Assembly (NCBI GenBank): GCA_025055035.1
Contig: JANWZB010000008.1
Coordinates: forward strand, 1-48,426
Source: Candidatus Kapaibacterium sp.
Lineage (GTDB): Bacteria > Bacteroidota > Ignavibacteria > Kapaibacteriales > UBA4661
DNA length: 48,426 nucleotides
Direction: 5' to 3'
In this document: positions 44,595-48,426 of the stretch, one piece after another
Layout of the letters: every line of letters starts with the position of its first letter
Position numbering within the stretch: the stretch's first letter is position 1
Notes under the pieces: generated by a model
Told to the model about the DNA's origin: nothing
What the model saw: only the letters and a program-made list of their open reading frames with translations
Database searches by the model: none
Made by a program: the position numbers and the translations under genes

Positions 44595-45983
44595 TTATGC
44601 TGTCGGTGTGCTTTCTCTAAGCGCGCTTAATAGTGCTGGGAGAATGCGGTTAGCAGGGCGAAGGGTACGCAATGGAGGGGTAGCAAAGCGCTTCATGTTA
44701 GCTTCAGGAAGAAGAATAGTCGTGAAGCCCAGCTTATGCGCTTCATTGACACGTTGTTCGATAGATGAGACTGCTCGGACTTCTCCGGTAAGACCGATCT
44801 CACCGATGAGAACTGTATCGGCATGTATAGGAATGTCGCGAAATGAGCTCACAATTGCTGCTGCGACGCCTAAGTCAATAGCTGGGTCATCGAGGCGTAG
44901 TCCACCAGCAATGTTAACAAAAACATCATGCTTGCCAAGTGCCACCCCGAGACGCTTCTCCAACACAGCAAGGATCATTTGCAAACGTCGATAATCAAGC
45001 CCTGTGGCGCTACGCTGGGGCACATTGTAGCTTGTTGGTGTTACAAGGGCTTGCACTTCGACAAGTAGTGGGCGAGAGCCTTCCATAGCAGCAACGACCG
45101 CCGTGCCGGGTTCGTCTGCGTGGCGTTGAGATAAAAAAACTTCTGATGGGTTGGAAACCTCACGCAATCCACGTTCGCTCATATCGAATACCCCAATTTC
45201 GTTCGTTGAGCCGTAGCGATTCTTTGTAGCACGTATGATGCGATAGGAATAAATTTGCTCTCCTTCGAACTGTAGAACCGTATCGACGATATGCTCCAGC
45301 ACTTTGGGTCCGGCGATTGTGCCATCTTTGGTAACATGCCCGATCAGAAAAATAGGTGTGTTCAGGGTTTTAGCAGCATTCATGAGTAGTGCAGCACACT
45401 CACGAATTTGTACAACGCTTCCGGGTACGGAATCTATTGTGGAGCGAAACAAGGTTTGGATGGAGTCAATTATAGCAACACCAATGCTTGACGTGCGAAT
45501 AACATCGATGATTGTTTCAACATTTGTTTCGGCAAGAGCACGAAGCCCTGAAGAATCAATGTTGAGACGGTGTGCACGGGACTTGATTTGCTGCAATGAC
45601 TCTTCGCCGGTGATGTATAAAGGAGCGTGGCTGGAAAGATGGGCACACATCTGAAGCATAAGGGTAGATTTCCCAATACCAGGGTCGCCGCCAACAAGCG
45701 TTATTGCGCCACGCATAATGCCCCCACCAAGCACGCGATCAAGCTCAGCTATTCCCGTATGTATGCGTTCTATGTCGTTGTGTTCAATATCACTCAGTGC
45801 TACAGGACTGGAACGCTGTGTCGCTTGGTTGTGAGGAAGAAGACGATGGGACGCACGCATAGTACCTGTATGCTGCACCTCCTGAATCATTGTGTTCCAC
45901 TCGCCGCAGGACGGACACTTTCCCGTCCAGCGTGGTGCAGTAAAACCACAGTGTTGACAAGCATAGATAGTTTTCGACTTCAT
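44595..45983 (-). CDS. radA: DNA repair protein RadA (Sms)
   Basis: The 462-residue protein processes recombination intermediates. Its N-terminal zinc finger has Cys9, Cys12, Cys23 and Cys26 (YACQHCGF...KCPSCGEW). The RecA-like ATPase follows, with GGDPGIGKSTLMLQ and the RadA-specific KNRYG motif in RATKNRYGSTNEIGVF. The C-terminal Lon-protease-like domain (LRLDDPAIDLGVAAAIVSSF and IGEIGLTGEVRAV) has no protease role in RadA. Length is normal and the ATG at 45983 is clear. It lies 81 bases after the M48 gene and 55 bases before the AddA-like gene, forming a repair pair on the minus strand. Confidence 0.97.
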   Translation of the reverse strand: MKSKTIYACQHCGFTAPRWTGKCPSCGEWNTMIQEVQHTGTMRASHRLLPHNQATQRSSPVALSDIEHNDIERIHTGIAELDRVLGGGIMRGAITLVGGDPGIGKSTLMLQMCAHLSSHAPLYITGEESLQQIKSRAHRLNIDSSGLRALAETNVETIIDVIRTSSIGVAIIDSIQTLFRSTIDSVPGSVVQIRECAALLMNAAKTLNTPIFLIGHVTKDGTIAGPKVLEHIVDTVLQFEGEQIYSYRIIRATKNRYGSTNEIGVFDMSERGLREVSNPSEVFLSQRHADEPGTAVVAAMEGSRPLLVEVQALVTPTSYNVPQRSATGLDYRRLQMILAVLEKRLGVALGKHDVFVNIAGGLRLDDPAIDLGVAAAIVSSFRDIPIHADTVLIGEIGLTGEVRAVSSIEQRVNEAHKLGFTTILLPEANMKRFATPPLRTLRPANRILPALLSALRESTPTA

Positions 45984-46064
45984 ATCCTCTTGTGTTTCAG
46001 CGCAGAGCGGGGAAAGGCGTAGTGTGCTTTAGGAATGTGTTTATGCGTCTATAGGACAGAATAG

Positions 46065-46928
46065 CTATGGCAGAAGTTGCCTAATGCGTCGGTATGGAAC
46101 CGAGCGGAGATTTGTTTCACTCGGTGGAGGAAGATTTGCTTCTGCAATGCGCCGATTGGTTGCGTCGATGCGGTCCTGAGGTAAAGGATGCGTTGAGAGT
46201 AGGCGTTCCACACTTGAAGAAATAGCCGAAAGAGTAGATTGTGAGCCCTGAGGTGCTCTCCCGCTTGCTGCCATGACCTTTTCGAAGAAAAACTTGATTG
46301 CTCCAGGATACCAAGGTGTTGATTGAAGGTATTTGAACGAATAGGCGTCTGCTTCTTCTTCGTCCATGCGACTGTTTTTCAAGAGTGCTAAGCCGCTGAA
46401 CAGATTTGCACCAATCGTAGCAAGTTGGCTTGGGTTTTGTCCTAGAGCAACCTGCAAGAGAATCTGTAAGCCGTACGCTTTTGTCATGCGTGATGTACCA
46501 TGACGGCGTTCCGCATGGGCAATTTCATGACCCATAACGCCTGCAAGCGTTGCTTCGTTGTCGACAGCTTTCATAAGACCTGTGTACACATAAATATACC
46601 CACCCGGTGTGCAGAATGCATTGATGGTGTTATCATCGTGAATAACTTCGACGATGTAAGGAAATATCCCGCGATACTGCACATGCTCCGAACGAATGAT
46701 AGTGTTTGTCATGTCCTGAAGATATTGCCGTATTGCGGGATTGCCGCGGAATATCGGGTATTCTTGGGGATTTCGACGGATTTGATCGTCCATTTGCTTG
46801 CCAAGCTGGGCATCGGTTTCGGTGCTGAACATATTGATGCCACCTGAGCAGTGCAGCGATACCAGCGATAGAGCGGTAATAACACTGAAGAGAAGACGAA
46901 AGCGTAAGGGTATGCGGTAGTGGTGCAT
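46065..46928 (-). CDS. M48 family metalloprotease, probable lipoprotein
   Basis: The 287-residue protein has a signal segment (FRLLFSVITALSLVSL) ending in HCSGG, so the Cys may be lipidated, although the lipobox is atypical. The zinc-protease HEIAH motif lies in GVMGHEIAHAERRHG, and the third ligand is probably the Glu in RMDEEEADAYSFKYL. Family relatives (BepA/LoiP-like) maintain outer-membrane proteins in the periplasm. The frame opens at 47072, but the ATG at 46928 puts the signal peptide at the N-terminus. It is divergent from the transporter gene at 47138, with 209 bases between. Confidence 0.92.
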   Translation of the reverse strand: MHHYRIPLRFRLLFSVITALSLVSLHCSGGINMFSTETDAQLGKQMDDQIRRNPQEYPIFRGNPAIRQYLQDMTNTIIRSEHVQYRGIFPYIVEVIHDDNTINAFCTPGGYIYVYTGLMKAVDNEATLAGVMGHEIAHAERRHGTSRMTKAYGLQILLQVALGQNPSQLATIGANLFSGLALLKNSRMDEEEADAYSFKYLQSTPWYPGAIKFFFEKVMAASGRAPQGSQSTLSAISSSVERLLSTHPLPQDRIDATNRRIAEANLPPPSETNLRSVPYRRIRQLLP

Positions 46929-47061
46929 GGGGTTAGAAGAGACAATGAATAAGTCGAAAAGTACTGCGGCGAAATTTACAAAATCGTGTGCGAAGCTGAG
47001 AGATTTTTTTTGTAGAGAGGTCTGAAAGTGCGTATTTTCCACGCATTTCTGTTGCAGCGTA

Positions 47062-47086
47062 CAGAGCAACACATTGCAATGCTCTG
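47062..47086. promoter_or_regulatory. Inverted repeat in the divergent M48/transporter region
   Basis: CAGAGCA at 47062-47068 is repeated in inverse as TGCTCTG at 47080-47086, with an 11-base spacer that carries most of the ATTGCAAT palindrome at 47073-47080. It lies about 50 bases upstream of the transporter ATG and could be an operator for either gene. Only the symmetry is seen; a function is inference. Confidence 0.35.
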
Positions 47087-47137
47087 CGCTCTCGCAATAA
47101 TGTTCCCTGTGTTTACTTTAAACTGCAAAGGTGTTGT

Positions 47138-48426
47138 ATGCTTGAAATGCAACGCAAGCTCACGCATGCATTTTACATTGTGCTGAGCCTGCCAGCAACA
47201 GCGATGGGTTTTGCTTTATGTGTACAAATCTCAGCATTAAGCTGGATTATGAGCACGAAGTATCACCTCAATATTGAAGAAGTTGGATTTGTCTGGGCTT
47301 CTGGTCCAATTGCTGGAATTGTAGGGCAAGTACTTGTTGGTTTTATTAGCGACAATGTGTGGTTTTGGGGTGGGCGCCGGCGACCATTTATTCTTGTTGG
47401 AGGAATTCTAGCTGCGCTGATGCTTTTGGCGCTACCAAATATAGATCTTGTGGCTCAAGCACTCGGTACAGCCAATCTTCTCTGGATTGGGATTGCTGTT
47501 GCGCTATTGCTAGACTTGTCTATTAACGTAAGCTTTAATCCAACCCGCTCGATTATTGCTGATGTCACCCCCGAAGGCGACCCACGCACGAAGGGCTATA
47601 CGTGGATGCAAACAATTTCTGGTATGTTTGGAGTGCTAGCATATATTATCGGTGCAATATGGGGCAACTATGCGCTCATTGCTGTTGGGATTGTCCTTGT
47701 GCTTGTATTCTCGATTATTCCGGTGTTGTTCGTTGTTGAGCCTCGCACACTATATTCCTCTAGTACTTCTTCAGCTGAACGGAGTCAGTCATCATCTTCA
47801 GGAAAACAAGCCGAAGCGGGGTTACCAACTGGTACAACAGATATTAGTCAATTTATTCGCATCTGTATTGCTCATGCATTCTCTTGGTTAGGAGTGCAAA
47901 CAATGTTTGTGTATATGTTTGCCTATGCCAAACAAATTCTTCCGCCAAATACCGACGATGCAAGTATTGGTCGAGTGATTGCGATTTCATTCGCTGTGCT
48001 TAATACTGTTGGATTTATTCTGCCGGTTACCGTATTAGAACCGTTTGCCGAGCGTTTTGGTCGTGTGCGAACCCACTTGCTTGCCCTTGCAATTATGGCG
48101 CTAGGGTATGTGAGTGTTGTCCTCGTTGGAAAGAGCGCTATAATACTATACAGTCTAATGGTAGTAATTGGTGTAGGATGGGCTGCTGTAGTGAGCCTAC
48201 CGTTTGCTATTATGACTGAGAAGGTAGATAAAAATCGTATGGGGCTATTTATGGGCATCTTTAATCTCTCGGTTGTTTTGCCGCAGCTTATGTCAAGCTT
48301 GGTTATCGGGAAGTTTATTCAAGATGCTGCCGATAAGTCCGTTATCTTTGTAATAGCTGGTGTTTCATTGGCAATTTCTTCTGCATTGTGGTTGCTAGTC
48401 AATGAAGTAGAAGGTGGATCTGCAGT
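47138..48426 (+). CDS. MFS transporter, SLC45/GPH-like sugar transporter, partial
   Basis: The open frame from the ATG at 47138 runs 429 codons to the window edge without a stop, so the C-terminus is missing. It is strongly hydrophobic, with about ten membrane helices. FISDNVWFWGGRRRPFILVG resembles the GRRRP loop of plant sucrose and SLC45 transporters (major facilitator superfamily, GPH-like), and YTWMQTISGMFGVLAYIIG and FNPTRSIIADVTPE also fit. A hydrophilic loop of about 45 residues (SSSTSSAERSQ...) separates helices 6 and 7. A disaccharide or glucose substrate is plausible beside the glycogen genes, but unproven. Confidence 0.85.
   Translation, partial: MLEMQRKLTHAFYIVLSLPATAMGFALCVQISALSWIMSTKYHLNIEEVGFVWASGPIAGIVGQVLVGFISDNVWFWGGRRRPFILVGGILAALMLLALPNIDLVAQALGTANLLWIGIAVALLLDLSINVSFNPTRSIIADVTPEGDPRTKGYTWMQTISGMFGVLAYIIGAIWGNYALIAVGIVLVLVFSIIPVLFVVEPRTLYSSSTSSAERSQSSSSGKQAEAGLPTGTTDISQFIRICIAHAFSWLGVQTMFVYMFAYAKQILPPNTDDASIGRVIAISFAVLNTVGFILPVTVLEPFAERFGRVRTHLLALAIMALGYVSVVLVGKSAIILYSLMVVIGVGWAAVVSLPFAIMTEKVDKNRMGLFMGIFNLSVVLPQLMSSLVIGKFIQDAADKSVIFVIAGVSLAISSALWLLVNEVEGGSA

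Noticed and set aside
1-48426. tRNA, rRNA, CRISPR arrays or insertion sequences
   Set aside because: No cloverleaf-type segment, regular repeat-spacer pattern, transposase or terminal inverted repeat was found by eye.

Overview
The window is a compact, moderately GC-balanced bacterial chromosome segment with short intergenic gaps and about 28 real genes. It most resembles the Bacteroidota/Chlorobiota/Ignavibacteria side of the tree, possibly a Kapabacteria-like lineage. That placement is inference. It rests on TPR- and 7TMR-DISM-type histidine kinases, mostly absent Shine-Dalgarno sequences, several TAnnTTTG-like -7 boxes, a Bacteroidota-style Mrp without the CxxC pair, and the glycogen and tRNA-synthetase gene types. 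No rRNA, tRNA, CRISPR array, transposase or integrase was seen.

Layout. 1-91 is the start of a minus-strand gene cut by the window edge. 375-4174 carries thrS and recN. 4186-11977 is a run of four related histidine kinases: TPR-TM-HK, 7TMR-DISM-HK, TPR-TM-HK, and a soluble receiver-HK hybrid. Their C-terminal ATPase halves are near copies, and the third kinase has Gln where the phospho-accepting His should be. 12177-13983 holds four small genes: YbjQ/UPF0145, DUF4112, DUF4126 and GlsB/YeaQ. 14008-19045 is a visibly AT-rich two-gene accessory block. It encodes a 1462-residue protein joining a DUF559/Vsr-like nuclease domain to a RecQ-like helicase, and an overlapping coiled-coil protein with a C-terminal membrane anchor. 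I regard this pair as the best candidate for an undescribed (possibly defence) system. 19176-24416 has an L,D-transpeptidase, RdgB, a lipoprotein, an unrecognised 295-residue protein, a Spy-like periplasmic protein and class I FBP aldolase. 24521-32432 has glycogen synthase, an FtsX-like protein, PdxH, LeuS and a TMTC-like membrane TPR protein. 32438-46928 holds HtpG (-), GlgP (+), then a long minus-strand series: Mrp, RlmI-like methyltransferase, DoxX, an AddA-like helicase-nuclease, RadA and an M48 protease. 47138 to the end is an MFS/SLC45-like transporter that runs off the window.

How the genes fit together. GlgA, GlgP, FbaB and possibly the terminal sugar-type transporter point to glycogen storage and use. 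RecN, the AddA-like protein and RadA are recombinational repair factors. HtpG, the M48 protease, the Spy-like protein and GlsB/YbjQ are envelope or stress proteins. The kinase cluster is signalling with no DNA-binding output regulator in view, so the only visible receiver is the one on the fourth kinase. No gene-free stretch exceeds 300 bases; the longest gaps (92-374, 23047-23345, 34316-34555, 40262-40492, 46929-47137, 11978-12176) are described where something is visible. In 34316-34555, 40262-40492 and 20109-20253 I saw nothing firm beyond presumed promoters.
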